Notes under the pieces: generated by a model | The model's database searches: none | What the model was told of the DNA's origin: nothing | What the model saw: the letters and a program-made list of their open reading frames with translations, nothing else | In this document: one piece after another, positions 26,105-34,928 of the stretch | How positions within the stretch are numbered: position 1 is the stretch's first letter | Layout of the letters: each line of letters begins with the position of its first letter | Source of the DNA: CAZVCJ01 sp964625745 | GTDB lineage: Bacteria > Chloroflexota > Anaerolineae > VGOG01 | Assembly: GCA_964625745.1 (NCBI GenBank) | Contig: CAZVCJ010000014.1 | Span: forward strand, 1-39,800 | Reading direction: 5' to 3' | DNA: 39,800 nt | Made by a program: the position numbers and the translations under genes

Positions 26105-26200
26105 GGGTATTGCCAGAGAGCGTTTTCACACCTGGCTTGGTTGTGTCGAACGGTAGCTGGCAATCGAAGTAAAAAGCATAGGAGCAAAGGAGGCAATGTC

Positions 26201-27382
26201 ATGAAAGCAAGAAAAATTAGAGAAGGCATTTACTGGATGGGTGCTGTGGATTGGGATCGGCGCTTGTTCGATTCCCTCATCCCACTGCCCGATGGCACGA
26301 GCTACAATGCCTACCTGATTCGTGGGAGCGAGAAAACGGCTCTGCTGGATACCGTTGATCTCAGCATGACCGACATTCTCATGTTCCAACTGGAGAGCGT
26401 GCCGCGCATTGATTACGTCGTCGCCCACCACGCGGAGCAGGACCATTCCGGAGCCATCCCCCAGGTGCTTGAGAAGTACGAGGACGCGAAGGTCGTCGCT
26501 ACACCCAAAGGGAAGGGAATGCTGATGGATCACCTGCTCATTCCAGAGGAGAAGTTCATCACCGTCGAGGATGGGGAAACTCTGTCGCTGGGGGACAAGA
26601 TGCTGGAGTTTATCCACACCCCCTGGGTTCACTGGCCTGAAACCATGGTGACCTACCTGCCGGAGGAGCGCATCCTCTTCACCTGCGATTTCTTCGGTTC
26701 GCACCTGGCCACCACGGACCTGTACGTCACCGAAGAGTGGCGCGTTTACGAAGCAGCGAAGAGGTACTATGCGGAGATCATGATGCCCTTCCGCAAGATC
26801 ATCCGAAAGAATCTGGAAAAGGTCGGGGGGCGCAGAATTGATCTCATCGCGCCGAGCCACGGTCCCATCTATGACCGACCAGCGTTCATCCTTGACGCCT
26901 ATCAGGATTGGGTCTCGGAGGAGCCTAAAAACATGGTGGTCCTTCCCTATATCTCCATGCACGGTAGCACCGAGAAGATGGTGGAATATCTGGTCAGTGC
27001 GTTGGCCGAAAGAGGGGTCACGGTGCACCAATTCAATCTGGCTGTGACCGACATCGGAAAACTGGCCATCACCCTGGTGGATGCCGCCACCATTGTCATC
27101 GGGACGCCTACGGTGCACGTCGGCCCGCATCCCAACGTTTTCTACGCCGCATATCTGGCCAATGCTCTGCGGCCCAAGCTAAAGTTCGCCTCGATCATCG
27201 GCTCCTACGGTTGGAGCAGCAAGGCCATAGAACAAATCGCTGGGTTAATCCCAAATCTGAAAGTAGAGATATTGGACCCCGTCCTCTGCAAGGGGTTCCC
27301 CAGGGAGGCTGATTTCAAGGCGTTGGACAACTTGGCGGCTAACATCGCGGAGAAACATAGGGAGCACAATCTCGTTAACTGA
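26201..27382 (+). CDS. FprA-type flavodiiron protein
   Basis: A 393-residue two-domain protein. The N-terminal metallo-beta-lactamase-like domain holds the diiron ligands, HHAEQDHSG (HxExDH), then HTPWVHWPET, CDFFGSH and PSHGPIYDRP. The C-terminal flavodoxin domain (about 250-393) begins VLPYISMHGSTEKMVEYL, which binds FMN, and continues with IGTPTVHVGPHP. These enzymes reduce O2 or NO, protecting anaerobes or microaerophiles; no C-terminal rubredoxin extension is present. ATG 26201 has AAAGGAGG seven bases upstream. It stands alone, and the next genes are on the other strand. Confidence 0.94.
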   Translation: MKARKIREGIYWMGAVDWDRRLFDSLIPLPDGTSYNAYLIRGSEKTALLDTVDLSMTDILMFQLESVPRIDYVVAHHAEQDHSGAIPQVLEKYEDAKVVATPKGKGMLMDHLLIPEEKFITVEDGETLSLGDKMLEFIHTPWVHWPETMVTYLPEERILFTCDFFGSHLATTDLYVTEEWRVYEAAKRYYAEIMMPFRKIIRKNLEKVGGRRIDLIAPSHGPIYDRPAFILDAYQDWVSEEPKNMVVLPYISMHGSTEKMVEYLVSALAERGVTVHQFNLAVTDIGKLAITLVDAATIVIGTPTVHVGPHPNVFYAAYLANALRPKLKFASIIGSYGWSSKAIEQIAGLIPNLKVEILDPVLCKGFPREADFKALDNLAANIAEKHREHNLVN

Positions 27383-27489
27383 GGAGATCATTTCCAATTT
27401 CTCTGATACGAAAATGGAACCTGCAGCGGGTGGAGATCCGGCCACTCCACATGCGAGAAGCGTCGTCCCCGCTTCCAGGCAGGGGACTA

Positions 27490-28941
27490 TCAGTCGTTCG
27501 GTGAAGGCAGTCGCACGGTGAAGGTACTCCCTTCACCGGGGACGCTGTGGACGGTGATGTCGCCGCCGTGGGCACGGACCAGCTCGCGGGCGATGGACAG
27601 GCCCAGCCCGGCACCCCCCAGGCCTGCCCTGAGCGTGGCCGAAGGGCCCCGGCTACGGGCCCGGTCTACGCGGTAGAAGCGGTCAAAGATGTGAGGCAGG
27701 TGCTCAGCGAGGATGCCTGGCCCGCTGTCGGAGATGGCGATCAGGACCTCGCTGCTACCGGGCCCGGCGCGGTGGGCGCTCAATCGCACCCGACCCGAGG
27801 GGGTGTAGGTGTACTTGATGGCATTGTCCAGCAGGTTGAGCACCACCTGGGTCACGGCGTCTGGGTCAACGCAGACCGTCAGGTCGGGAGCAATCTGCGC
27901 TGTCAGGGCCAGTCCTTTGGCCTCGGCCAGAGGGCGAGTCTGCTCGATCAGATCAGTCAGCAGGACGCTCAGGTCCACCGCCCGCCGCTGGAGGGATACT
28001 CCTTCGGCGTCGGCCCGGGCCAGGGCCAACAGTCGCTCCACCAGGTGGCTCATCTGGTCCACTTCCTCATCTACTTCTGTCAATACCTGGCGATAATAGT
28101 CGGCGTCGCGGAGGCGGGCCAGGGCCAGGCTCAGGTCACCCTTGATGATGGTCAGCGGAGTGCGCAATTCGTGGGAAGCATCGGCGGTGAAGCGGCGCTG
28201 GCGGCGGAAGGCCTCATCCAGGCGGGCGATCATGGCGTCGAAGGTGCGGGCCAGTCGCCCCAGTTCGTCGTCGGGCAGGTTCAGGTTCAGCCGTTGGCTC
28301 AGGTCGTGGGCGCTGATAGATTGGGCGGCACGAGTGATTTGATCCACGGGGCGCAGGGCGCGGCTGGCCAGAAAGAGCCCGCCGACGCTGGCCAGGGCCA
28401 GGGTCACCGGCAAGGCCAGGGCCAGGGTCCAGCGGAAAGCGGCCAGGGTTTGCTGTACGTCGTCCAGCGAGAGGCCCACTTGCACGAAGCCAACGACCTG
28501 GTCTCCATGGACCACCGGCGTGGTGTAGATACGGATCAGGGTATCCTCCACGCGGACGGTTTGGAAGACCTCTTGTCCGCTCAGGGCTGTTGCCAGGACG
28601 GCCGGGTCAATCGGCACGTTGCCCATGTCGTGCACCCCGGCCTGTTCTACCACCTGCCCCAACGGGTTCATGATGCGCCAGAAGTGCTCTCCTTGCTTCG
28701 GATTGTTCCACAGGAGGGGTTGTTCTAACTCGGCGGTCAGATGGCCCTGGTCGTCCACTTCCAGGGTGTTGGTGACCAACGCTGCGCTACTGCGAAGGAG
28801 GCTGTCCAGGTCGTCGTACAGGGTGATACGCAGGGCCAGGTAGAGTGCCCCGCTGAACATCGTCAGCACGACGGCCAGGAGCAGCACGTACCACAGCGTC
28901 AGGCGCACGCGGATGGGACGGAGCCAGTTGCGCAGAGCCAT
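27490..28941 (-). CDS. Two-component sensor histidine kinase (HAMP/HisKA/HATPase)
   Basis: A 483-residue membrane kinase: membrane segment 1 (about 15-38), an extracytoplasmic sensor region, membrane segment 2 (about 172-192), HAMP (RALRPVDQITRAAQSI), the phospho-acceptor His257 in FTADASHELRTPLT, N box NLLDNAIKYTYT, G1 ISDSGPGI, F box IFDRFYRVDRA and G2 GGAGLGLSIARELV. It starts six bases after the response regulator stop, forming an operon. Oddity: a GPSATLRAGL segment derived from the dispersed repeat lies between the F and G2 boxes, in the ATP lid. The signal is unknown; a nearby PepSY protein is a common partner of such kinases. Confidence 0.94.
   Translation of the reverse strand: MALRNWLRPIRVRLTLWYVLLLAVVLTMFSGALYLALRITLYDDLDSLLRSSAALVTNTLEVDDQGHLTAELEQPLLWNNPKQGEHFWRIMNPLGQVVEQAGVHDMGNVPIDPAVLATALSGQEVFQTVRVEDTLIRIYTTPVVHGDQVVGFVQVGLSLDDVQQTLAAFRWTLALALPVTLALASVGGLFLASRALRPVDQITRAAQSISAHDLSQRLNLNLPDDELGRLARTFDAMIARLDEAFRRQRRFTADASHELRTPLTIIKGDLSLALARLRDADYYRQVLTEVDEEVDQMSHLVERLLALARADAEGVSLQRRAVDLSVLLTDLIEQTRPLAEAKGLALTAQIAPDLTVCVDPDAVTQVVLNLLDNAIKYTYTPSGRVRLSAHRAGPGSSEVLIAISDSGPGILAEHLPHIFDRFYRVDRARSRGPSATLRAGLGGAGLGLSIARELVRAHGGDITVHSVPGEGSTFTVRLPSPND
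27623..27646 (-). repeat. TTCGACAAGCTCAGG-like repeat in the kinase ATP lid
   Basis: On the minus strand CCCTTCGGCCACGCTCAGGG, a variant of the repeat core with changes in the middle, read in the same frame as in copA and the permease (PSATLRAG). It lies between RVDRARSRG and GGAGLGLS. Confidence 0.75.
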
Positions 28942-28947
28942 TTTCTC

Positions 28948-29616
28948 TCAAGCCTCGATCTTGTAGCCCACGCCGCGCACCGTCTGGAGCAGTTTAACCT
29001 CGAAGCCTTTATCTATCTTGCGGCGCAGGTAGCGGATGTACACGTCCACCACGTTGGAGGTGGTGAAAAAGTCGTAATTCCACACGTGTTCGGCGATCTG
29101 AGTGCGGCTGAGCACCTGGCCCGGGTGGCGCATGAGCAACTCCAACAGGGCATACTCGCGGGCCGTCAGTTCGATGACCTGCCCTCCCCGGGTGGCCCGG
29201 TGCGTGAGGGTATCCAGCAGCAGGTCGCCTACCTGCAGGCGAGTGGTTTTGATCTCACCGCTGCGCCGCAACAGGGCACGTATCCGGGCCAGCAATTCCT
29301 GGAAGGCAAAGGGCTTGACCAGATAGTCGTCGGCCCCGCTGTCCAGCCCCTGCACCCGGTCCTCAATGGCGTCCCGGGCGGTGAGCATCAGGATGGGCAC
29401 TTTGTTGCCCTGGGCTCGTAGCTCGCGACACACCTCGATGCCATCCTTCTTGGGCAGCAGCACGTCCAGCACGATCAGGTCATAGTCCACCACGGCCGCC
29501 CAGTCCAGGGCTTCCTCGCCGTCGTAGGCCACGTCCACCGCGTAGCGCTCTTCTTCCAAACCGCGCTTGATAAAGGCAGTGATCCGCCGTTCATCTTCCA
29601 CCACCAGGATGCGCAT
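28948..29616 (-). CDS. OmpR/PhoB-type response regulator
   Basis: A 222-residue regulator. The start is ATG at 29616 (MRILVVEDERR), with GAGG about seven bases upstream, rather than the TTG six bases before it. The receiver domain has the acidic pair Glu7/Asp8, phospho-acceptor Asp51 in VLDVLLPKKDG and the Lys in LVKPFAF. The C-terminal winged helix has LTAREYALLELLMRHPGQVLSR and RYLRRKID. It is the partner of the kinase directly downstream. Targets are not visible; the upstream region contains a long palindromic repeat. Confidence 0.95.
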   Translation of the reverse strand: MRILVVEDERRITAFIKRGLEEERYAVDVAYDGEEALDWAAVVDYDLIVLDVLLPKKDGIEVCRELRAQGNKVPILMLTARDAIEDRVQGLDSGADDYLVKPFAFQELLARIRALLRRSGEIKTTRLQVGDLLLDTLTHRATRGGQVIELTAREYALLELLMRHPGQVLSRTQIAEHVWNYDFFTTSNVVDVYIRYLRRKIDKGFEVKLLQTVRGVGYKIEA

Positions 29617-29656
29617 TGCCAATACCTCTTCACGTCGCTGGGGGCGTGTGTAAATC

Positions 29657-29819
29657 TTGGGGGAGCGAGTGCCGGTTGAGTAGCGAAGCGTATCGAAACC
29701 GAGCGAGCGGCTCTTGGGCGACCCGCTTGGCCTGGTTTCGACAGGCTCAACCCAAGGATACGTCGCTCCGCTCCTACTCGGCCGGCGCTAGATTCACTCT
29801 TTTCCTCACGCTCCCCCAA
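29657..29819. repeat. Long palindromic repeat upstream of the response regulator
   Basis: Outer arms TTGGGGGAGCG (29657-29667) and CGCTCCCCCAA (29809-29819) are perfect. Inside, GAGTAG (29678-29683) faces CTACTC (29774-29779), and the core has GGTTGAG...TCGAAACC (29674-29700) facing GGTTTCGACAGGCTCAACC (29734-29752). The core unit is a variant of the TTCGACAAGCTCAGG repeat in opposed orientation. This fills most of the 242-base spacer between the regulator and the PAP2 gene; nothing else was recognised there. Confidence 0.75.
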
Positions 29820-29858
29820 CTCATATATGCGCCCCGTCGCTGGTTGAGAAACGTTCGC

Positions 29859-30524
29859 TCAAGACACGTACAGTGCGACCAGCAGGCAGAGGCCACCCAC
29901 GGCCAGGGAGGCCAGCACGTCGCTGGGATAGTGGACGCCCAGGTAGACCCGACTCAAGCCGACCAGGACAACCCACAGCCCGGCGCCGACCCACAGGGCG
30001 ACCTGCCGCCAGCCGCTCAGTCGCTGCCCCATCAGCCAGGCCAGCAGGCCACCCAGAACCGTGGCCGTCAGGGTGTGGCCGCTGGGAAAGCTCCAGCCCC
30101 TGGCCGCGGTCAGCCAGGGGAACAACTGAGGGCGGGGCCGGGCAAAGAGGAGCTTGAGCCCTTGTCCCAAGCCCGCGCTGCCTGCCAGAGTAACCAGCAG
30201 AGTGACGGCCTCCGCTCGCTGCCTGACTTGCCGCCACCAGCGGAGGCCCAGCCCCAGCGCCAGCCCGCCTGTCACCAGGCCGGAGGCGCTGGCCGTGACC
30301 ACCCTCATGGCCGCCGTCAGCCAGGGCGACGCCAGGCCATGCAGGGCACCCATCACCACTCGGTCAAGGGCGAATCCTTCGCCGGCCCACACGTCGCCCG
30401 TCAGTACGCCAAAGGCGCAGACGAGCACCGCGGCCAGCGCCAGTCCCGGTAGCCGGGTCATCACCCTGGGCCGCGGAGCCAGGGCGGAGACCGCTGGCCT
30501 GTCCATGGGGTCCGTTCTCTCCAT
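29859..30524 (-). CDS. PAP2-family membrane phosphatase
   Basis: A 221-residue protein with about five or six membrane helices and the three PAP2 motifs: KLLFARPRPQ (KxxxxxxRP), FPSGHT (PSGH with the catalytic His), and SRVYLGVHYPSDV (SRxxxxxHxxxD). Such enzymes remove phosphate from lipid phosphates such as undecaprenyl diphosphate or phosphatidic acid; the exact substrate cannot be read. No close operon partner: the two-component genes lie about 240 bases downstream. Confidence 0.92.
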   Translation of the reverse strand: MERTDPMDRPAVSALAPRPRVMTRLPGLALAAVLVCAFGVLTGDVWAGEGFALDRVVMGALHGLASPWLTAAMRVVTASASGLVTGGLALGLGLRWWRQVRQRAEAVTLLVTLAGSAGLGQGLKLLFARPRPQLFPWLTAARGWSFPSGHTLTATVLGGLLAWLMGQRLSGWRQVALWVGAGLWVVLVGLSRVYLGVHYPSDVLASLAVGGLCLLVALYVS

Positions 30525-30570
30525 ATCCGCGTTTACCTCTGTTCAAGTATACACTCAGAAACAAGACAAG

Positions 30571-30705
30571 TCAAGGTCCCAAAGACCGCTCAATTATGAA
30601 ACCGATTCCCCTGGCGTAGTACTTGTGCTCGACCAGCGTCCCATCCACCGTGACCGTGTCGGAGACCACGACACAGGTCACACCCAGGATGACCTTGGTT
30701 TCGGA
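30571..30705 (-). pseudogene. C-terminal remnant of an unrecognised protein
   Basis: On the minus strand, just downstream of the FtsX-type permease stop, a frame of about 44 codons encodes TKVILGVTCVVVSDTVTVDG followed by VEHKYYARGIGFIIERSLGP and a TGA. The pattern VExKYYAxGIGxIxE resembles the end of some secreted beta-sheet proteins, where it follows a longer domain. No start codon or upstream half is present. Probably a relic; no function assigned. Confidence 0.4.
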
Positions 30706-30714
30706 GCGGAGGGG

Positions 30715-33495
30715 TTATAGCTCCCGCAGCGCCTCCACCACTTTCAACGTCGCCAGTCGGCGGGCGCTGATGAAAGTGCTTGCCAGCATCCCGGCGACCA
30801 CGAGCCCGGCCAGCGCCAGCAGTTCCAGCCCCGGCCAGGCCAGTCCTTGGGCCGGGATGGTGAACACCACCGCCAGCAGCATCACCAGCAAGCGCGTCAG
30901 CGCCACGCCCACTCCCGCGCCGATGACCAGGCTCAAAGCGCCAATCGTGGCCGCCTCGGCGAACAGGAAGCGCCGCAACTGGCGCAGGTTCGCGCCCAGC
31001 GCGCGCATCGCGCCGAACTCGCGCTGGCGCTCGTTGATCATCGCCAGCAGGAAGATGGCCAGGCCCACTGAAGCGACGAGCAGCGTGTACAGGCGCTCCA
31101 TCGCGCCCAGCCCGCCCAGGTTCAGCGCGGTCAGCGAACTCTCCTCGATTTTGATCACCGTCTCGGTGTTCTGAATCCGCACCGGGAAGACGTCCCGGTA
31201 TTGGGCCGCCAGTGCGTCGGATACCCGCGCCACGCTGCCCGGCTGCCCATCGGTTTTCAGCAGAAAGTAATCCATAGCCGGGTTGCCCGAACTTGTGGTC
31301 ATAAAGTCGCGGTTGAGAATAAAGTCCGAATCCTGCGCCGAGGTCGGGAAGTAGATGAACAGCCCCACGGCCTGCGCCCTCACGTCGGTGTACGTCTGGG
31401 TGTTGCGGTCGTACAGGCGCAGCAGCACCGGATCGCCGATGAAGATGGCGTACTTTTCGGCCTGTTCGACCGAGATGATGACGCCGTTGGGGGTGTTCGC
31501 CAGCGCGTCGAGCGTCTGACGGGCTGAGCCGGGGGCATAGTTCGTCGTGCGGTTGGTCAGCGCGTCAACCGTGCGTTGGGCCGCGCCGTCCACGAAGAAG
31601 CTGTCGGGCAGGTAGGCCACCTGCCGGAACGAGGCCACGTCAATGCCATACACCGTGTTCTTCTCCAGGCCGACGAGGGCCTGCGTGTCGCGGGCGACCG
31701 CAGTCACGCCCGTGACGCCGGGGATCTGCAGTTGCGCGGCCAGGGCCGGCCCTTGTGGCGTGTTGAGCGCGGGCGTGAAGCGGATGTCCGCGCCCACGAC
31801 GTACTGCGCGTCGAGCTGCTTCTCGCGGGCGTACGTTTGCTGGAAGAGCGCCAGGCTCACGCCGAACGAGAGCGTCAGCGCGATGACGGTCGTAGCCGCG
31901 CTCACCCGCGCGGCGCGGCGGGCGACCGATTTGCCGGCCACTTCCCCGATGTCGCCGAACACCCGGCTGAAGAGGGCCGCGAGCGGTCGCGCAGTAGCGG
32001 CCAGCCCACCCTCGACCAGGCGCAGCGTGAGCAGCGTCAACCCGATCCAGGCGAAGAACGGCGCGAGGAAAATGTAAAACGACAGTGAAATGGCCGTGCC
32101 TTCGCTGCCGGAGGGCTTGAAGCCGCCGTTCAGTTGGGTGACGATAAGGACGACGCCAGCGGCGCCGAGCAGGATCACGTCGAGGTAGGCCCGCTTCCAA
32201 AACGGTGCGGCCTCCACGCGGCGCACCGTGCGGCGTTCCTGCACGATTTCGCGCCGCAGTGCGCCAAAGGTGGGCAGGAAGGCGGCCAGAAACGTGAGCA
32301 CCAGCCCAGCGAGGAAGGCAACGCCGGCCGACTGGCCGAACGATCCCCAATTGAAGCCGGGTGCGAACGGGTTGAGCCAACTCGCCGCCTGCGTTCCCCC
32401 GCTGACGAGCAGGCTGAGGATGCCAAAGGCCAGCCCCAGTGCCGACCCACCCACGGCGAGCAAGACCGAGGAGGCGGCGACGATGGCCGTGATCTGGCCG
32501 GGCGTTGCGCCGCGTGTGCGCAACAGGCCAATCTCGCGCCGCTGCGCTTCGGCGAACAGTTCCGCCGCAAACCTGGAAAGATAGGCGGCCAGCGCCACGC
32601 CGGGCAGGCCGAGGAAGATGAACAGAATCTTGGCCGAGAGCACGTCGGCTTGGGCGACTTTGAACGCGCCAGACAGGTTGTTCACGGCTTTGAGCTGGCC
32701 GGGAAACAACCGTTCTACCTGGCGGCGCAGGGCGTCCGTTTGCAGCACCGCCCGCGCCGGGTCGGCGAGCAACTGGGCGCGGTCAATCTCGACGTGTACC
32801 TGCGGGTCGAGAATGATCGCGCCGGGGGCGAGTGAGGCTGGCGGATTGGCGACGAGCGCGGCCAACGGGGCCTGCAAGTGGGTGTGGAACCAGTCGAGGT
32901 CCACGAACACGACGTCGGCGACGACGGCGTTCTCGGCTTCGGTGGCCGTGGTGAACAGCGCGTCGGCGTTGCCCATGTTGACGATGCCGGTCACGGTCAG
33001 CGTGACGGGTTGCTCCAGGCCCGTAAAGGTGAGTTGGAGCGCGTCACCCACCTTCAAGTTTTGGGCAATCGCCATGGCTTCGCTCACTGCCACTCCGGAG
33101 GCAGTGAAGCGGCCTGCGTTCACTTGCAGGAGGTCGAAGGCCTGCCAATATGATGGGGCGATAGCGAACATGCGTCCGGCCGGCGAGGGCTGCGTTCCGC
33201 CCACCTTCATGGCCGTGGCAAAGTCGGCGACCGCGACGGGTTCGGCGGCGACGAAGCCGCGCTGTGTCGAGAGCGTCGCTGCTACCTGGGCCACGTCCAC
33301 GTCAGGCGTGGTGGCGTGCGCCACGATGTCCAGCCTGACCGGCGCGAGCGCGACGGCAGTCATCTGCCGGGCGGTTGCATCCACGAAGAACAGGATGCCG
33401 GCGAACAGCCCCACGGCCAGCGCAAGGCCGAAGAGATACGTCCCGCTGCGACGCGGGTTGCGCGTCACCAGGCGCCAGGCATAAGTGAGTATCAA
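30715..33495 (-). CDS. FtsX/MacB-type ABC transporter permease
   Basis: A 926-residue permease with two FtsX-like halves. It starts MILTYAWRLVTRNPRRSGTYLFGLALAVGLFAGILFF (first membrane segment), has a large extracytoplasmic domain (about 45-270), a central group of helices with the RREIGLLRTRGATPGQI motif (about 315-335), a second extracytoplasmic domain and a C-terminal group with ERQREFGAMRALGANLRQLRRFL. The start overlaps the ATPase stop by four bases, so the genes are translationally coupled. Likely an exporter or lipoprotein-type mechanotransmission system; cargo unknown. Confidence 0.92.
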   Translation of the reverse strand: MILTYAWRLVTRNPRRSGTYLFGLALAVGLFAGILFFVDATARQMTAVALAPVRLDIVAHATTPDVDVAQVAATLSTQRGFVAAEPVAVADFATAMKVGGTQPSPAGRMFAIAPSYWQAFDLLQVNAGRFTASGVAVSEAMAIAQNLKVGDALQLTFTGLEQPVTLTVTGIVNMGNADALFTTATEAENAVVADVVFVDLDWFHTHLQAPLAALVANPPASLAPGAIILDPQVHVEIDRAQLLADPARAVLQTDALRRQVERLFPGQLKAVNNLSGAFKVAQADVLSAKILFIFLGLPGVALAAYLSRFAAELFAEAQRREIGLLRTRGATPGQITAIVAASSVLLAVGGSALGLAFGILSLLVSGGTQAASWLNPFAPGFNWGSFGQSAGVAFLAGLVLTFLAAFLPTFGALRREIVQERRTVRRVEAAPFWKRAYLDVILLGAAGVVLIVTQLNGGFKPSGSEGTAISLSFYIFLAPFFAWIGLTLLTLRLVEGGLAATARPLAALFSRVFGDIGEVAGKSVARRAARVSAATTVIALTLSFGVSLALFQQTYAREKQLDAQYVVGADIRFTPALNTPQGPALAAQLQIPGVTGVTAVARDTQALVGLEKNTVYGIDVASFRQVAYLPDSFFVDGAAQRTVDALTNRTTNYAPGSARQTLDALANTPNGVIISVEQAEKYAIFIGDPVLLRLYDRNTQTYTDVRAQAVGLFIYFPTSAQDSDFILNRDFMTTSSGNPAMDYFLLKTDGQPGSVARVSDALAAQYRDVFPVRIQNTETVIKIEESSLTALNLGGLGAMERLYTLLVASVGLAIFLLAMINERQREFGAMRALGANLRQLRRFLFAEAATIGALSLVIGAGVGVALTRLLVMLLAVVFTIPAQGLAWPGLELLALAGLVVAGMLASTFISARRLATLKVVEALREL

Positions 33496-34187
33496 CGTGC
33501 ACCTCCGTTCCCGGCCACGAGGTGGCCGTCCTTCAACTGCAAGATCCGGCCGGCGCGGGCGGCGACCTCAGGATCGTGGGTGACCATCACCAGCGTTAGT
33601 CCCTGCTGTCGCACCAGCGCGGTGAGGACGTCCATCACTTCGGCGGCGGTGGCGCTGTCGAGGTTGCCGGTCGGCTCGTCGGCCAGCAGGATGAGCGGGC
33701 CGTTCGCCAGCGCGCGGGCGATGCCCACGCGTTGCTGCTGTCCGCCCGAGAGTTCGTCGGGCAAGTGCTCGGCCTGGTCGGCCAGCCCGACGAGGGCGAG
33801 CAGTTCTTCGGCGCGGGCGCGGCGTGCGGCGCGCGGTGCGGCGTTCAACAGCAGGGGAAACTCGACGTTCTCGCGCGCGGTCAGTACGGGAAAGAGGTCG
33901 TGGCGCTGAAAGATGAAGCCCAACTTCTCACGGCGTAGCGCGGCCAACGGTTCTTCGCCAAAGCCCGCCAGGTCGCGCCCATTGAGGAGCACCTGGCCGG
34001 CTGTGGGTCGGTCGAGGCCGCCGAGCAGATTGAGCAGGGTGGACTTGCCGCAGCCGCTGGGCCCCATGATGGCGACGAACTCACCCCGCTCCACGGAGAT
34101 GTCCACTCCGCCGAGGGCGGTCACGGTAGCGCGGCCTACACGATATTCGCGCTTCAACTCGATGGTCTGCAAAACCGGCTCAGGCAT
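33492..34187 (-). CDS. ABC transporter ATPase (LolD/MacB type), second ATPase
   Basis: A 231-residue ATPase: Walker A GPSGCGKST, Q loop FIFQRHDLFPVLT, signature LSGGQQQRVGIARAL, Walker B LILLADEPTGNLDS, and switch His in VMVTHDPEVA. All catalytic residues are present. Overlaps the permease start by four bases and the first ATPase by eight. Typical MacB/LolD exporters use two copies of one ATPase; here two different ATPases precede a single permease gene, suggesting a heterodimeric motor. Confidence 0.94.
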   Translation of the reverse strand: MPEPVLQTIELKREYRVGRATVTALGGVDISVERGEFVAIMGPSGCGKSTLLNLLGGLDRPTAGQVLLNGRDLAGFGEEPLAALRREKLGFIFQRHDLFPVLTARENVEFPLLLNAAPRAARRARAEELLALVGLADQAEHLPDELSGGQQQRVGIARALANGPLILLADEPTGNLDSATAAEVMDVLTALVRQQGLTLVMVTHDPEVAARAGRILQLKDGHLVAGNGGAR

Positions 34188-34863
34188 AGGCGGACTCGCT
34201 TTCGAAGAGCTGCCCGTCAGCGATTCTGACCTGCCGTCCGGCGCGGGCGGTCACGGCTTTGTTGTGCGTCACTACGATGAGCGTCAGCCCACGGCTGGCG
34301 TTCAATGCACCGATCAGTTCCATCACTCTGTCAGCGGTGGCCGAGTCCAGCTCGCCGGTCAACTCGTCGGCCAGCAGGAGTTGCGGCTCATTGGCCAGCG
34401 CGATCGCAATCGCCACGCGCTGCCGTTCGCCACCGGAGAGCTGTGCCGGCGTGTGGTTGGCGCGCCCGGCCAGGTCCACTTCCGCCAGCAGTTGACGGGC
34501 GCGGACGGCCGGTTGTGTGTGCCCGGACAACTGCAACGGCAGGGCGATATTCTCCTGTGCCGTGAGGAACGGAATCAGGTTGTCGGTTTGGAAGACGATG
34601 CCGATGTGATCGCGGCGGAAGACAGCGCGGTCTTGCTCACTGAGGCGGGCGATGTCGGTCCCGTGGATCACGACGCGGCCTGCGCTGGGCAGAGCCAGCC
34701 CGCCGACCAGGTTGAGTAGGGTGCTCTTGCCCGCCCCGGAGCGCCCGGTGATGGCCACGAACTCGCCGGCCTGCACCGCGAGCGACGCGCCGCGTAGGGC
34801 GACAGTCTCGACGTCACCCTCTTTGTAAATCTTATATAGGTCTTGTACAAGAAGAGTGTCCAT
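34180..34863 (-). CDS. ABC transporter ATPase (LolD/MacB type), first ATPase
   Basis: A 227-residue ATPase. The frame is open to 34923, but ATG at 34863 (MDTLLVQDLYKIYKEGDVET) is chosen because it matches the family start; no strong ribosome site is seen. Motifs: Walker A GRSGAGKST, Q loop IVFQTDNLIPFLT, signature LSGGERQRVAIAIAL, Walker B LLLADELTGELDS (Leu in place of the usual Pro of DEPTG) and VVTHNKAVT. The Walker B Glu is kept, so it should be active. First gene of the ATPase-ATPase-permease set, 65 bases after the lipoprotein gene. Confidence 0.92.
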   Translation of the reverse strand: MDTLLVQDLYKIYKEGDVETVALRGASLAVQAGEFVAITGRSGAGKSTLLNLVGGLALPSAGRVVIHGTDIARLSEQDRAVFRRDHIGIVFQTDNLIPFLTAQENIALPLQLSGHTQPAVRARQLLAEVDLAGRANHTPAQLSGGERQRVAIAIALANEPQLLLADELTGELDSATADRVMELIGALNASRGLTLIVVTHNKAVTARAGRQVRIADGQLFESESAYA

Positions 34864-34928
34864 GTCATTACCGTTTCCGCGAAGAACACGACAGAACACG
34901 AAGGAACTGTGTGTTCTTCGCAACTGAG

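Noticed and set aside
26107..26165. ATTGCCAG...CTGGCAAT inverted repeat before the flavodiiron gene
   Set aside because: Arms of eight bases separated by about 40 bases with no other supporting feature; could be chance.
27547..28728. Long plus-strand open frame opposite the histidine kinase
   Set aside because: Open because of GC-rich codon structure of the kinase gene; its translation is low-complexity with no recognisable domain, while the minus strand encodes a full kinase.
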